Notes: generated by a model from the letters alone, not told the origin. Shown: positions 16,387 through 25,758, numbered from the stretch's first letter. The stretch: 64,000 nucleotides of DNA from CALDSL01 sp039810245 (GCA_039810245.1 JBDHWQ010000005.1:62001-126000); one strand, 5' to 3'. Numbers and translations: made by a program.

Positions 16387-17160
16387 TTAATCTTCCAGCG
16401 CCTCTTTGTGCGAGAAGCTTTCGCCGGGGATGCCGGTATAGAATGTTAGCGCGCCGCGCCACGCCTGCGACTCGGCGTCGGTGAGCGATTCGTCGCGGTA
16501 CTCCCAGTTCTTCTTGCGGATGAACTCCCGCATGGCGGCGCGCTGGCCTTCGAGGCGCGCGGTTGCAATATCCAGCAGCCGTTCTGCCGCGCGCGGGTAA
16601 TCTTGCATGGCGCGTTCCAGACCCTGGCGCAGGTGCGGCAGGCACAGGCCGTCGCTGTTTTCATAGGCCTGCACCACGTCCGCCGTACCGCGATCCAGCT
16701 CTTCAAACAGGGCGAGCAGCGTGTTCTGAGTGGCCTGGTCCACGCTGGCGCAGATGGGGCAGGGCGCGGTCGCGGGCAGCACGCGCTGCCGCGGAGAGGG
16801 AAGCTCGACCTCAGCGGGGAGAATGTGGCGCAGCCAGCCGGCAAGCCGCCCGGCCAGCGATCTCTGGCGCGGCACGCTGCGCAGCGCCGCCAGCGATCGC
16901 CCGTGAAGTTGCTCGTAGAGGATGTTGGTGGCCAGGGGTAGGCCGCTGTATCTCAGGTCGGCGGCAACCAGCAGGCGGGTGTGCGCGGGGCAGAAGCCCC
17001 AGGCACGCATGGTATTTTCGCGCGAGGCCGGCTCCATCATACTTTCCCACAGGAAGGCGTCTACGGCCTTGCGTGCCGCGCGGCGCTCGCCGGCGCAGGC
17101 GGGGCAGCCAGGCTGCTTCATGGTTTCAATCAGGTTAGCAGTGGTGATGGCGAAGGGCAT
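16387..17160 (-). CDS. DUF6062-like protein with duplicated CxxC/CxxH motifs
   Basis: A 257-residue soluble protein. Two similar halves each carry a C-x2-C followed about 35 residues later by C-x2-H: C19/C22 with C57/H60 (GCPAC, GFCPAH) and C134/C137 with C173/H176 (CPIC, LCLPH). This layout suggests two metal sites or redox-active pairs. I associate it with DUF6062, a family of unknown function. ATG start with AAGGAA upstream. It is divergent from an EamA gene and their -10 boxes overlap. Confidence 0.75.
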   Translation of the reverse strand: MPFAITTANLIETMKQPGCPACAGERRAARKAVDAFLWESMMEPASRENTMRAWGFCPAHTRLLVAADLRYSGLPLATNILYEQLHGRSLAALRSVPRQRSLAGRLAGWLRHILPAEVELPSPRQRVLPATAPCPICASVDQATQNTLLALFEELDRGTADVVQAYENSDGLCLPHLRQGLERAMQDYPRAAERLLDIATARLEGQRAAMREFIRKKNWEYRDESLTDAESQAWRGALTFYTGIPGESFSHKEALED

Positions 17161-17174
17161 GGCTTTCCTTTCGG

Positions 17175-17182
17175 AGTATAAT
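17175..17182. promoter_or_regulatory. Overlapping divergent -10 boxes
   Basis: The octamer AGTATAAT reads TATAAT on the plus strand (17177-17182, toward the EamA gene at 17224) and TATACT on the minus strand (17180-17175, toward the DUF6062 gene at 17160). Two polymerases could not use both at once. Confidence 0.4.
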
Positions 17183-17223
17183 CAGCTTCGTTTCCATCCT
17201 ATTGTAATGGGTTTGAGGCTTTT

Positions 17224-18117
17224 ATGGGCGAGCTTGCCGCACTAATCACCGCCACGCTGTGGGCGTTTACTTCGCTGTTCTTTGCGCGCGCTACCACGGA
17301 GCTTGGATCAGTCAAAGTCAATCGGCTGCGCCTGGCAACGGCAGTGGTGCTGATTATGACCGCGCATACCATCCTGCGCGGCACGCCGCTGCCCACCGAC
17401 GCCGACCCGCAGCGCTGGATGTGGCTGGGGCTTTCCGGGCTGGTGGGACTGGTGTTTGGCGATGCCTGCCTGCTGCAATGCTATGTCTTTATCGGACCGC
17501 GGCTGGGTACGCTGATGATGTCCACCGCGCCGGTCATCGGCGCGCTGCTGGCCTGGGCATTTTTAGGCGAGCGGTTGAGCACCGGCGAGGTGCTGGGGAT
17601 CGCCATTACCGTGCTGGGCGTGGCCCTGGTGGTGCTGGACCGCGGCAGCATGAAAGCGCACCCCCGCCCGCGCGATTACGTCCTGGGCGTGCTGTGCGGG
17701 CTGGGCGGGGCGCTGGGCCAGGCGGGCGGGCTGATCCTGGCCAAGGTGGGGCTGGCGGGCGGCTACCCATCTATTTCCGGGGTGGCCATCCGCATGATCA
17801 CGGCAATGGGCTTTCTGTGGCTGCTGGCCATCTTCTCCGGCCAGGCGCGCGCCACCCTGCGTGCCGCCAGAGATAACCGCATTGCGCTGCGGTTTATCTT
17901 CCTGGGCGCGATCTTCGGTCCCTTCCTGGGCGTGTGGCTTTCGCTGGTATCGGTGCAAGCCACGTATGTGGGCATCGCGTCCACGCTGATGGCACTGACG
18001 CCGATTATTGTGCTGCCGATCCTGCGCTTCTGGTTTAAAGAGCACGTAAGCCTGCGCGCGGTGGTAGGCACGGTGGTGGCGCTGGCGGGCGTCTCGCTGC
18101 TGCTGTTACAGGGTTGA
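17224..18117 (+). CDS. EamA/DMT-superfamily transporter
   Basis: A 297-residue membrane protein with ten predicted helices and two EamA repeats (first repeat begins AALITATLWAFTSLFF; second near 140). Substrate unknown. It is a paralogue of the 13145 gene by fold but not closely similar. Its 3' end overlaps the convergent GGDEF-EAL gene by 12 bp, so no terminator hairpin fits between them. Confidence 0.88.
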   Translation: MGELAALITATLWAFTSLFFARATTELGSVKVNRLRLATAVVLIMTAHTILRGTPLPTDADPQRWMWLGLSGLVGLVFGDACLLQCYVFIGPRLGTLMMSTAPVIGALLAWAFLGERLSTGEVLGIAITVLGVALVVLDRGSMKAHPRPRDYVLGVLCGLGGALGQAGGLILAKVGLAGGYPSISGVAIRMITAMGFLWLLAIFSGQARATLRAARDNRIALRFIFLGAIFGPFLGVWLSLVSVQATYVGIASTLMALTPIIVLPILRFWFKEHVSLRAVVGTVVALAGVSLLLLQG

Positions 18118-21081
18118 GAGCAGCGCTTCGACCGCCGCGGTGTCCATCGGGTGGTGGAACAGAAAACCCTGCGCGGCCTCGCAGCCCAGCGTCTTGAGCA
18201 GGCTGATCTGCTCGGCGTGTTCCACGCCTTCGGCAATCACCTGCAGCCCCAGGTTGTGCACCATGGCGATGATCGCCTGGACGATGCCGTAGTTGCTGCC
18301 ATCCTGGGTCATCTTGCAGATAAACGAGCGATCGATCTTGATCGCGTTGATCGGTAACTGCTGCAGGTAGCTGAGCGACGAATAGCCGGTGCCAAAGTCG
18401 TCGATTTCAAGCTGCACACCCATGTTTTTCAACCGTTTGAGCAGGCTGGTGGTCGATTCGAGCGCTTCCAGTACCACCGATTCAGTGATTTCCAGGCGCA
18501 GGCAGGAAATATCCAGCCCGGTATCGACGAGGATAGCCTGGATCGTCTCGGGCAGGTCGGCCTGGGTGAACTGCCGGCCAGACATATTGACGTTGATCGT
18601 CAGTGGAGCCAGCCCCGGGAATTTCTGCTGCCAGGCATGCATCTGCGCGCAGGCTTCACGCAGCACCCATGCGCCGATGGGTACGATCAGCCCGGTCTCC
18701 TCAGCGATGGGGATAAACTCATCCGGCGACACACTCCCCAGGGTGGGGTGTTCCCAGCGCAGCAGGGTTTCAAAGCCGGTGATGCGGTTATCTTTAAGCG
18801 AGACGATCGGCTGGTAGTACAGCGAAAACTCGGAGCGCTCCAGCGAGTGGCGCAGTTGGGTTTCCATTTCCAGGCGCGCCATAGCCAGCGAGCGCAGGCT
18901 GGTATTGAACAGCTCATAGCGCGAACGCCCCAGGGCTTTCGAGCGGTACATGGCGATGTCCGCGTCGCGCAGCACGTCTTCGGCGCGGTCGTAGCCCACC
19001 GTGCTGAGCACGATGCCGGTGCTGGCGGAGATAAAGATATCGTGTCCATCGATGTGGAATGGCGGGCGCAGCGTTTCCTGGATGCGCTCGGCCACGCGCG
19101 TGGCATCACGTGGCGACTCGATGTACTCCAGCAGGATCACGAATTCATCCCCACCCAGGCGCGCGATGGTATCCATCGTGCGCAGGCAGCTTTCCAGCCG
19201 CCGCGCACCGGCCACCAGCAGATGATCGCCAGTGGTGTGTCCCAGGCTGTCGTTGATCACTTTGAAACGGTCGAAATCGAGGAACAGCAGCGCGAAGAGG
19301 AAATCCGGGCGCCGTTTGCTGCGTTCAACCGCCTGGCCCAGCCGGTCGAGGAACAGGGCGCGATTGGGCAGCCCGGTGAGCGCATCGTGGAAAGCGTCGT
19401 GGCGGAACTGTTCTTCTACCTGCTTGCGCTCGGTCACGTCGGTCTGCGAGCCGGCCATGCGGATGGGCTGTCCGTCTTCGCCGGATATGGCCATGCCGCG
19501 GCTGAGCATCCAGCGGTAGCTTCCGTCTTTGTGGCGCATGCGGTGCTCGCTCTGGAAGTGGCCTGTGCCGCCCTTGAGATGCGCATCAAGCTGGCTGCGC
19601 AGCGGGTCATGGTCGTCGGGATGCACCAGCGCGAACCAGTTGTCCGGGCTGCTGCCAATCTCACCATCGTTGTAACCCAGCATAGCCTTCCAGCGCGAGG
19701 AGAAGTAAATCTCGCCGGTGGCCAGGTTCCAATCCCACAGACCATCGTTGGCGCCTTCGGTGGCCAGGTGATAGCGCTGTTCGCTGGCGCGCAATGCCTT
19801 TTCAGCCTTCTTGCGCGCGGTGATATCTCGCAGCACCACTACCAGCACCGAGCGCCCGCCATAGACGATGCGCGAAGCGCTCACTTCCACGTCCACCAGC
19901 GAGCCATCGCTGCGCCGGTAGCTGCGCTCACCGATCATGCGCGCGCCGGTGTCGAGCAGGCCGGTGAAATCGGCGTCGACTTCGGCGCGACCCTGCGTGG
20001 TCAGTTCGTACAGGCGCATCCCGGGCAGCGTGCCGGCGTCATAACCCAACAGCTCGGCAAATCCCGGGTTAGCCTCGCGGATGGTTTTGCTGCTGTCATC
20101 CAGCAGCACGATGCCCTCGGAAATCTGATCTACCACGGCGCGGTAACGCCCCAGGTTTTCCAGGCTGTTGCGCTGGCTGATCATCATGCGCTCTACCACG
20201 CTCTGGCCAATAATACCAAACAGACCCGAAACGATCACCAGGGCAAGCTGAAAGAAGTGCAGCGTACTCTGACCATTCTGGTAGAACAAGCGCAGATTCT
20301 GTTCGCGCAGGATCCACGCCGGCTTGCCGGTGATATCCGGCAGCAGCCGGTAAGCCGCCATCGTCTTATCATCCAGCGCGCGCGTTACGGTGTCTTCTGT
20401 GCGCAGGCCCTGCAGCGCGGTCTGAAAATCAGCCGGAAGCTGGGCATCGCCAGCCGGGAGCAGGTCTAACAGCAGGTCATTCAGGCGGCCCAGTCGGGTA
20501 ATCTCATCCTGGTCGAGCAGCCGGCCAAAGATCAGGTAGCCATTGGCCAGCACATTGGGGTTGTTAGGGGTTACCGCGCGGGCAGAAATCAGCATCGGCA
20601 GCCCATTCACTGTAATGATGCCTTTGACTACGATCTTGTTCTTATGGTCCAGGCGTTCCAGGACTCCGTTTTCGGCCAGCAGGCGGGTGATATCTTGCGG
20701 GCCGGAGACGGTCATGCCGTTGACCGGCTCGTACGAGCGGGTGACGGCCACGCGCTTTTGCGAATCCAGCAGCACGACGAGCTGGATATCCAGGTTGGTT
20801 ACTTTTTCGGGGAACAGGCTGCTTTCCAGGTAACCTTCGCGCAACCCTTGCAGGAAGTCATAGCTTTCATCGCGCGCTGCCCAGTCGGCAGTGAAGCTGT
20901 CAAGCTGGCCCAGGTCATCCACAATCGCGGCATTGGCGCGGGTAATGCGCTGGCGGGCGTCCTGATTTTCCAGCACCAAAAAGCCTTGCAGGATCACCCG
21001 GTTGGAAATAAGAAGCAGCGCGGGCAGCAGAATCAGCAGGATGCCGAGGACGATGAGGGATGACTTGATGCGTGGGGACAA
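18106..21081 (-). CDS. Membrane-bound diguanylate cyclase/phosphodiesterase (CHASE4-PAS-PAS-GGDEF-EAL)
   Basis: About 991 residues. Order: N-terminal membrane helix, extracytoplasmic CHASE4-like sensor, second helix, two PAS domains (second with PAC-like region), GGDEF domain with intact RLGGDEF, and EAL domain. The EAL signature reads ETLLRW rather than EALLRW, but DDFGTGYSSL and EGVEHAEQ are intact, so both cyclase and phosphodiesterase activity are possible. The start is uncertain: I prefer the TTG at 21081 because GGAG stands 7 nt upstream and the membrane helix follows at once. An in-frame extension reaches 21270 but crosses the upstream region of the divergent LCP gene. Confidence 0.88.
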   Translation of the reverse strand: MSPRIKSSLIVLGILLILLPALLLISNRVILQGFLVLENQDARQRITRANAAIVDDLGQLDSFTADWAARDESYDFLQGLREGYLESSLFPEKVTNLDIQLVVLLDSQKRVAVTRSYEPVNGMTVSGPQDITRLLAENGVLERLDHKNKIVVKGIITVNGLPMLISARAVTPNNPNVLANGYLIFGRLLDQDEITRLGRLNDLLLDLLPAGDAQLPADFQTALQGLRTEDTVTRALDDKTMAAYRLLPDITGKPAWILREQNLRLFYQNGQSTLHFFQLALVIVSGLFGIIGQSVVERMMISQRNSLENLGRYRAVVDQISEGIVLLDDSSKTIREANPGFAELLGYDAGTLPGMRLYELTTQGRAEVDADFTGLLDTGARMIGERSYRRSDGSLVDVEVSASRIVYGGRSVLVVVLRDITARKKAEKALRASEQRYHLATEGANDGLWDWNLATGEIYFSSRWKAMLGYNDGEIGSSPDNWFALVHPDDHDPLRSQLDAHLKGGTGHFQSEHRMRHKDGSYRWMLSRGMAISGEDGQPIRMAGSQTDVTERKQVEEQFRHDAFHDALTGLPNRALFLDRLGQAVERSKRRPDFLFALLFLDFDRFKVINDSLGHTTGDHLLVAGARRLESCLRTMDTIARLGGDEFVILLEYIESPRDATRVAERIQETLRPPFHIDGHDIFISASTGIVLSTVGYDRAEDVLRDADIAMYRSKALGRSRYELFNTSLRSLAMARLEMETQLRHSLERSEFSLYYQPIVSLKDNRITGFETLLRWEHPTLGSVSPDEFIPIAEETGLIVPIGAWVLREACAQMHAWQQKFPGLAPLTINVNMSGRQFTQADLPETIQAILVDTGLDISCLRLEITESVVLEALESTTSLLKRLKNMGVQLEIDDFGTGYSSLSYLQQLPINAIKIDRSFICKMTQDGSNYGIVQAIIAMVHNLGLQVIAEGVEHAEQISLLKTLGCEAAQGFLFHHPMDTAAVEALLSTL

Positions 21082-21265
21082 CGACTTACTCCAGTGCGGA
21101 TCACCAGAGAACGAACATTGATCGGTTGTCTTGTTCGGTGGGAAACGCTTAGAAAGCCCCGCTGAAAGGTTAGCCAAAAGTAAGTTACGGTCGTGAAGGC
21201 CGGATAGGTGATTATTATAAACGAGAATCAGAGTTTGCGAAGATGACAGATCGGGTGAATTGCAG

Positions 21266-21271
21266 TACAAT
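21266..21271 (+). promoter_or_regulatory. -10 box of the LCP gene
   Basis: TACAAT at 21266-21271 places a start near 21278, about 26 nt before the ATG at 21304 with its AGGAG. The region 21082-21303 otherwise holds the divergent start of the GGDEF gene and nothing else I recognise. Confidence 0.3.
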
Positions 21272-21303
21272 CCCTGCCAGAAACCAGGAGAAAGACCCGA
21301 ACC

Positions 21304-22734
21304 ATGACTTTGCCATACGAACCGGAATCGAATGATCCGGATGCAACCCGCCCGTCAGCCACCGATCCACAGCTACCGGCCGACCCCAACGCTGAAACCC
21401 AGCCACAGACTGACAGCTCAACGGAAAAGACCGGCCCAGTACGCCTGACACCGGCAGACCCCAATGCGCAAACGCAAGCTTATACGCCCCCCGCGGGCTG
21501 GCCGGACGAGACCCTGCCCGGTGACGCCACCCAGGTGAACCTGCCTGGTGACGGCTGGAACAGCGATATGACCCGCCCCAGCCTGCCGTACACCTATCCG
21601 GATCCGTATTTCTATCCGCCGCCAAATACGCAGCCGGATGCAACCCAGGCCTATCCTCAGGATCCCTATCCTCAGGGGTCGTACCCGCAGGGTCCGTATC
21701 CTCAAGACCCATATTTACAGGGGCAGTACCCGCCGGGTCAATACCCCCAGGGTTCTTACTCACAGGGTCCTTACCCGCAGGGGCCTGGCTCACAGAACGC
21801 TTACGGCGGCCAGCCGTCCCCTTATCAGCAGCCTTATCCGCAGCCGGTAGTCGAGCCACAAAAACCAGCACGCCGTGGCCGCCAGGAAGCTCCGCGCCGG
21901 CCGCGCCGCCGCGTTGGCTGTGGCTGTGGCTGCCTGCCGGTGCTGTTGGCCGGCCTGCTGATCATCCTGGCGTACTTCCTCGCGCCGCTGCGCACGCACA
22001 TCCTGGTGCTAGGCGCTGACCGCGCGCCGGAAGGCACAATGCTCAGTCGTACGGATACGATGATCCTGGTGTCGGTCAACCCGCTGCTGCCGGATATCAA
22101 GATGCTCTCTATTCCGCGCGATCTGTGGATCAGCATCCCCGGGGTGGGCGAGAACCGCATCAACACCGTGCATTTCTTTGCCGAGAATAACCAGCCGGGC
22201 AGCGGCCCGGCCACCACCGCGCAGGTGGTAGCGCAGACCTTTGGCGTGCGCACCCCATACTATGCGCGCCTGCGCTTTGACGGTGTAGTGGGCATTGTGG
22301 ACGCGATGGGTGGGGTGGACGTAAACCTGCCGGAAGCTATGTCGGGCTATGAGGCAGGCTGGAACCACCTGACCGGCGATCAGGCCCTGGCGTTCTCGCG
22401 TGACCGCGCCGGCGCGGACGATTTCTTCCGCATGGCGCACGGGCAAATTTTAATCAAAGCCGTGATCCAGCAGGCACTGAAGCCCACCACCTGGCTGCGT
22501 CTACCGCAGATGATCCAGGCCGGGCTGGCGATGGTGGATACCAATATCCCTGCCTGGCAATGGCCGCGGTTGGGACTAGCGCTGGCGCGCGGGGTGCTCA
22601 TGGGTGGGCTGGACAGCCGCACCTTTGACCGCAGCATGGCCACGCCATACGTCACTGCCGACGGCGCGCAGGTGCTGATGCCGCAGTGGGACTTGATCCG
22701 CCCGGTGATACGCGAGATGTTCGGGGGTGGTTAG
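21304..22734 (+). CDS. LytR-CpsA-Psr (LCP) family protein
   Basis: A 476-residue membrane-anchored protein. Residues 1-190 are a cytoplasmic, low-complexity Pro/Gln/Tyr region with about ten YPQG-like repeats, then a basic patch, a cysteine run (VGCGCGCLP) and one membrane helix, then an extracytoplasmic LCP domain with SRTDTMILVS, IPRDLW and RINTVHFF motifs. LCP enzymes move undecaprenyl-linked glycopolymers onto the cell wall or another acceptor. The conserved Asp and Arg residues (TDTM, PRDLW, FSRDRAG) are present. AGGAG precedes the ATG. In an organism probably lacking thick peptidoglycan the acceptor is an open question. Confidence 0.88.
   Translation: MTLPYEPESNDPDATRPSATDPQLPADPNAETQPQTDSSTEKTGPVRLTPADPNAQTQAYTPPAGWPDETLPGDATQVNLPGDGWNSDMTRPSLPYTYPDPYFYPPPNTQPDATQAYPQDPYPQGSYPQGPYPQDPYLQGQYPPGQYPQGSYSQGPYPQGPGSQNAYGGQPSPYQQPYPQPVVEPQKPARRGRQEAPRRPRRRVGCGCGCLPVLLAGLLIILAYFLAPLRTHILVLGADRAPEGTMLSRTDTMILVSVNPLLPDIKMLSIPRDLWISIPGVGENRINTVHFFAENNQPGSGPATTAQVVAQTFGVRTPYYARLRFDGVVGIVDAMGGVDVNLPEAMSGYEAGWNHLTGDQALAFSRDRAGADDFFRMAHGQILIKAVIQQALKPTTWLRLPQMIQAGLAMVDTNIPAWQWPRLGLALARGVLMGGLDSRTFDRSMATPYVTADGAQVLMPQWDLIRPVIREMFGGG
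21640..21790 (+). repeat. In-gene tandem repeat coding for YPQG-type units
   Basis: Imperfect 15-bp repeats (TAYCCNCAGGGN-like) encode about ten copies of a five-residue unit (Y-P-Q-G/D-P/S). It is coding low complexity, prone to copy-number change, not a CRISPR array: there are no unique spacers. Confidence 0.7.
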
Positions 22735-22780
22735 TTGAACCCTCGCAAAGGCCCTATCTGGGCATTTGGCGAGAAAAACC

Positions 22781-23515
22781 TTAAGCCGGCCCGTTTTGCG
22801 CCAGCAGCGCTTTAAAGCGCGTGGCATCGTTCCACATTTCCACGTTGTTGAACAGGCAATAACAGTCCTGGTTGCCGATCCAGGTGCGCAGCAGCTCCAG
22901 GTCGGCGTCGGTGAATTTGTAGGAGTAGTCCGCGCCGCCGTGCAGGCGGAAGTAGCGCGGGCTGCCATAAGCCGGCACGCCCAGGAACGGGTCGAGAGCG
23001 TGGATCAGATCCAGCTCGCGGCACAGGTCGTGCACCAGCCCGGTGGTCCAGCCCTGACCGCGCGGCTCCCAGGCGCACAGCATCCCGGCGCGGTCGATAG
23101 CGGTGAAAAACGCGCGCAGATCGCGGATGTGCTCATCCGTGGGCGTAAACTGCGCCGGGCACTGGAACAGCACCACCGGAGCGCGCAGCACCAGGGCGAT
23201 CTCGCGCGTGCGCAGCCAGGCGTCCATTACCTGCGCGCTCTGGCGGAACGAACCGTAATATTTCCACTGGTTGCCGGGGATTTCCAGCCCGCTTTTGGCG
23301 TAGGTGGGGCTGTACGGCTCGTGGGTAATCACCTGCCAGGCCTTCAGCGTATACATAAAGCCCTCAGGCGCCTGCTCGCGCCAGCGCTGCGCGGTTTTTC
23401 GCTGCGGCAGCTTGTAAAAGCTCGAGTTGATCTCGATCAGATCAAAATTCTGGTAATACACCGCCTGCGCGGTCTGCCAGCCACATAATCCCACGCGCAA
23501 GAATTGTCCGTCCAT
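22781..23515 (-). CDS. DUF72 (YecE-like) protein
   Basis: A 244-residue TIM-barrel-like protein beginning LRVGLCGWQ, with the conserved FDLIEINSSFYKLP stretch and the WEPRGQGW and YFRLHG regions of DUF72/YecE. Its biochemical role is unknown. On the minus strand a CATAAT -10-like box ends 6 nt before the ATG, so this may be another leaderless mRNA. It converges with the LCP gene. Confidence 0.85.
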   Translation of the reverse strand: MDGQFLRVGLCGWQTAQAVYYQNFDLIEINSSFYKLPQRKTAQRWREQAPEGFMYTLKAWQVITHEPYSPTYAKSGLEIPGNQWKYYGSFRQSAQVMDAWLRTREIALVLRAPVVLFQCPAQFTPTDEHIRDLRAFFTAIDRAGMLCAWEPRGQGWTTGLVHDLCRELDLIHALDPFLGVPAYGSPRYFRLHGGADYSYKFTDADLELLRTWIGNQDCYCLFNNVEMWNDATRFKALLAQNGPA

Positions 23516-23667
23516 GCGCCTATTATGGCATGACTCGCAAAAATGGGGAAATCCCTATCTCTGCGGGGTACATTCCGGATTGTGCCACGCGCCGGTAAAG
23601 CGTATAAGTAAAGCGAAGACACACGCAAACATTGTGTTTGCCTAGAAGATGAAAAGGAGAAAAGGTT

Positions 23668-23931
23668 ATGGGTATTTTGTCGTGGATTATCGTTGGTATT
23701 GTGGCCGGGTGGCTGGCCGGTGTGGTGATGAAGGGCAGCGGTTATGGCGTCCTCGGGGATATTATCCTGGGGATCGTCGGCGCCCTGGTAGGCGGTTTCC
23801 TGGCCGGCGCGCTGTTCGGCGCCACGAACCCGGTGAACGGTGTCAATTTCACCAGCATCATCGTGGCCTTCCTGGGCGCGGTGGTGGTGGTTGCGCTGGT
23901 GCGCGCCCTGCCCGGCCGCTCGCCTGTTTAG
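23668..23931 (+). CDS. GlsB/YeaQ/YmgE-family stress membrane protein
   Basis: An 87-residue protein with three hydrophobic segments and the family signature GxxAGWLAGVVMKGSGYG followed by DIILGIVGALVGGFLAG. The family (also called transglycosylase-associated proteins) is linked to general stress but has no known reaction. AAGGAG (23654-23659) precedes the ATG. A strong terminator follows at 23984. Confidence 0.9.
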   Translation: MGILSWIIVGIVAGWLAGVVMKGSGYGVLGDIILGIVGALVGGFLAGALFGATNPVNGVNFTSIIVAFLGAVVVVALVRALPGRSPV

Positions 23932-23983
23932 ACTACATTGGTTTGAGACGCGCGAAGCGGTTTGCGCTTCGCCAGAATGAACC

Positions 23984-24022
23984 GTCCACGAGCGACCAAT
24001 CGATCGTTCGTGGACTTTTTTT
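23984..24022 (+). terminator. Intrinsic terminator after glsB-like gene
   Basis: 12-nt arms (23984-23995 and 24004-24015, one G-T pair) followed by T7. A second GC hairpin precedes it at about 23951-23972. Confidence 0.85.
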
Positions 24023-24054
24023 GAAAACACGTGGGGAGAAGAGGAATTCTTCTT

Positions 24055-24918
24055 ATGGCAGAAGAAAATAAACAAACCCGGCCACCGCAGGAGCAGGAAC
24101 GCCAGCCCGGCCTGGAAAGCGAAATGACCCCTCGCCCGGTGAGCGAAGACCCGATGTACCAGGGCAGCGGCAAACTGTTCAATAAAATAGCCATCATCAC
24201 TGGCGGCGACAGCGGCATTGGCCGCGCCACGGCGCGCCTGTACGCGCGCGAAGGCGCGGATGTGGCCATCGTCTACCTGAACGAGACCAGCGACGCCGAG
24301 ACCACGCGGCGCATGGTGGAAGAGGAAGGCCGGCGCTGCCTGCTGATTGCCGGCGACGTGGGCGACGAGGGCTTCTGCCGCCAGGTTGTGCGCCAGGTGA
24401 TGGATACCTTTGGGCGGCTGGACATCCTGGTCAACAACGCCGCTGAGCAGCACCCGCAGGAAAACCTGGAAGACATCACCGCCGAGCAGCTCGAGCGCAC
24501 CTTCCGCACCAACATCTTTGGCTACTTCTACATGGCCAAGGCCGCGCTGCCTTTCCTGGGGCAAGGCGGGGTGATCATCAACACCACCTCCGTCACCGCT
24601 TACCGCGGCAGCGACCACCTGCTGGACTACTCTTCCACCAAGGGCGCCATCGTGGCCTTCACGCGCTCGCTGGCGCTCAACCTGGCCAGGCGCGGCATTC
24701 GCGTTAATGGCGTGGCGCCAGGGCCGATCTGGACCCCGCTGATCCCCTCGACCTTCCCGGAAGAGGAAGTTCAGAGCTTTGGCGCGGACGTTGCGCTGGG
24801 CCGCCCGGGAGAGCCGGAAGAAGTTGCGCCGTCGTTTGTGTTCCTGGCCAGCGATGATTCGTCGTACATGACCGGCCAGGTGCTGCACCCCAATGGCGGC
24901 GAGATCATCAATGGCTGA
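24055..24918 (+). CDS. SDR-family oxidoreductase, YhdG/GspA-like
   Basis: A 287-residue short-chain dehydrogenase with a hydrophilic N-terminal tail of about 45 residues (MAEENKQTRPPQEQERQPG). The Rossmann motif is TGGDSGIGRATA, then NNAAEQH, and the catalytic set is S (NTTSVTAY), Y and K in YSSTKGA. The extended tail and PMYQGSGKL stretch match the stress-associated glucose-dehydrogenase-like SDRs often next to stress genes. The ATG at 24055 is used, with GAGGAA upstream. It overlaps or abuts the next SDR gene. Confidence 0.88.
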   Translation: MAEENKQTRPPQEQERQPGLESEMTPRPVSEDPMYQGSGKLFNKIAIITGGDSGIGRATARLYAREGADVAIVYLNETSDAETTRRMVEEEGRRCLLIAGDVGDEGFCRQVVRQVMDTFGRLDILVNNAAEQHPQENLEDITAEQLERTFRTNIFGYFYMAKAALPFLGQGGVIINTTSVTAYRGSDHLLDYSSTKGAIVAFTRSLALNLARRGIRVNGVAPGPIWTPLIPSTFPEEEVQSFGADVALGRPGEPEEVAPSFVFLASDDSSYMTGQVLHPNGGEIING

Positions 24919-24937
24919 TGCAGAAAGCGGGAGAACG

Positions 24938-25720
24938 ATGGACTTTGGAGGAAGAATCGCCCTGGTGACCGGGGCGGGTTCAGGCATTGGACTGGCGACG
25001 GCCAAAATGCTGGCACAGCGCGGGGCAAAGGTGGCGCTGGTGGGTCGCAATGAGAGCGAGCTGCGGGAGGCGCAGCAGTCGATTGAGCGCGCGGCCGGCG
25101 AGGCTCTGCCGCTGGTAGCCGACGTGGCCGACCCGGCGGCGATGCAGGCCGCCTATCGCCAGCTTGAAGAACGCTGGGGGCGGCTGGATGTGGTGTTCGC
25201 CAACGCCGGTATCAATGGCGTGTGGGCGCCATTGGATGAATTGACGCCCGAAGATTGGGACACCACGCTCTCGATCAACCTGAAAGGCACGTTCCTCACC
25301 GTCAAGTACGCCCTGCCGCTGCTGCGCAAGCGCGGCGGTGCGGTGGTGATAGACGCGTCCATCAATGGCACGCGCGTGTTCAGCAACACCGGCGCCACCG
25401 CCTATTCATGCTCCAAAGCCGCGCAGGTTGCATTCGCCAAGATGACCGCGCTGGAGCTGGCACGCGATCACATCCGCGTCAACGTGATCTGCCCGGGCGC
25501 GATCGACACCAACATCGAGCAAAATACAGAGCGCAAAGACCTGGAAGAAGTGCAGATCCCGGTGGAATACCCGGAAGGCGCTATCCCGCTTACCAAAGGA
25601 CAGTCCGGCCACCCGGAACAGGTGGCTGGGCTGGTGTGTTTCCTGGCATCCGACGCAGCCAGCCTGATCACCGGCACCGAGGTGTGGGTGGACGGCGGGC
25701 AGTCATTGTTGCAGGGGTAA
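24938..25720 (+). CDS. SDR-family oxidoreductase
   Basis: A 260-residue classical short-chain dehydrogenase: TGAGSGIGLATA cofactor loop, NAGINGVW, catalytic Ser in IDASINGT, Tyr-Lys in YSCSKAA, and a C-terminal GTEVWVDGG. The Asn before the Gly loop strand suggests NADPH or NADH cannot be separated by eye. I prefer the ATG at 24938 (MDFGGRIALVTG, GGGAG upstream); an ATG at 24911 that overlaps the upstream gene by 8 bp would add nine residues. Confidence 0.88.
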   Translation: MDFGGRIALVTGAGSGIGLATAKMLAQRGAKVALVGRNESELREAQQSIERAAGEALPLVADVADPAAMQAAYRQLEERWGRLDVVFANAGINGVWAPLDELTPEDWDTTLSINLKGTFLTVKYALPLLRKRGGAVVIDASINGTRVFSNTGATAYSCSKAAQVAFAKMTALELARDHIRVNVICPGAIDTNIEQNTERKDLEEVQIPVEYPEGAIPLTKGQSGHPEQVAGLVCFLASDAASLITGTEVWVDGGQSLLQG

Positions 25721-25727
25721 ACCGCCT

Positions 25728-25758
25728 TTGAACTTCCGGCAGCGTTCCATACTATAAT
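25728..25758 (+). promoter_or_regulatory. Promoter of the thioredoxin-like/NHL gene
   Basis: TTGAAC (25728-25733) and perfect TATAAT (25753-25758) with a 19-nt spacer. The leader is short and carries GGAAGGA before the ATG at 25801. Confidence 0.5.

Noticed and set aside
21640..21790. Tandem repeats considered as a CRISPR array
   Set aside because: Repeats are 15 bp, contiguous, in frame and code for YPQG units; there are no spacers.
23437..25050. 537-codon open frame antisense to glsB and the SDR gene
   Set aside because: No family resemblance, no ribosome site; crosses a strong terminator of the sense strand.
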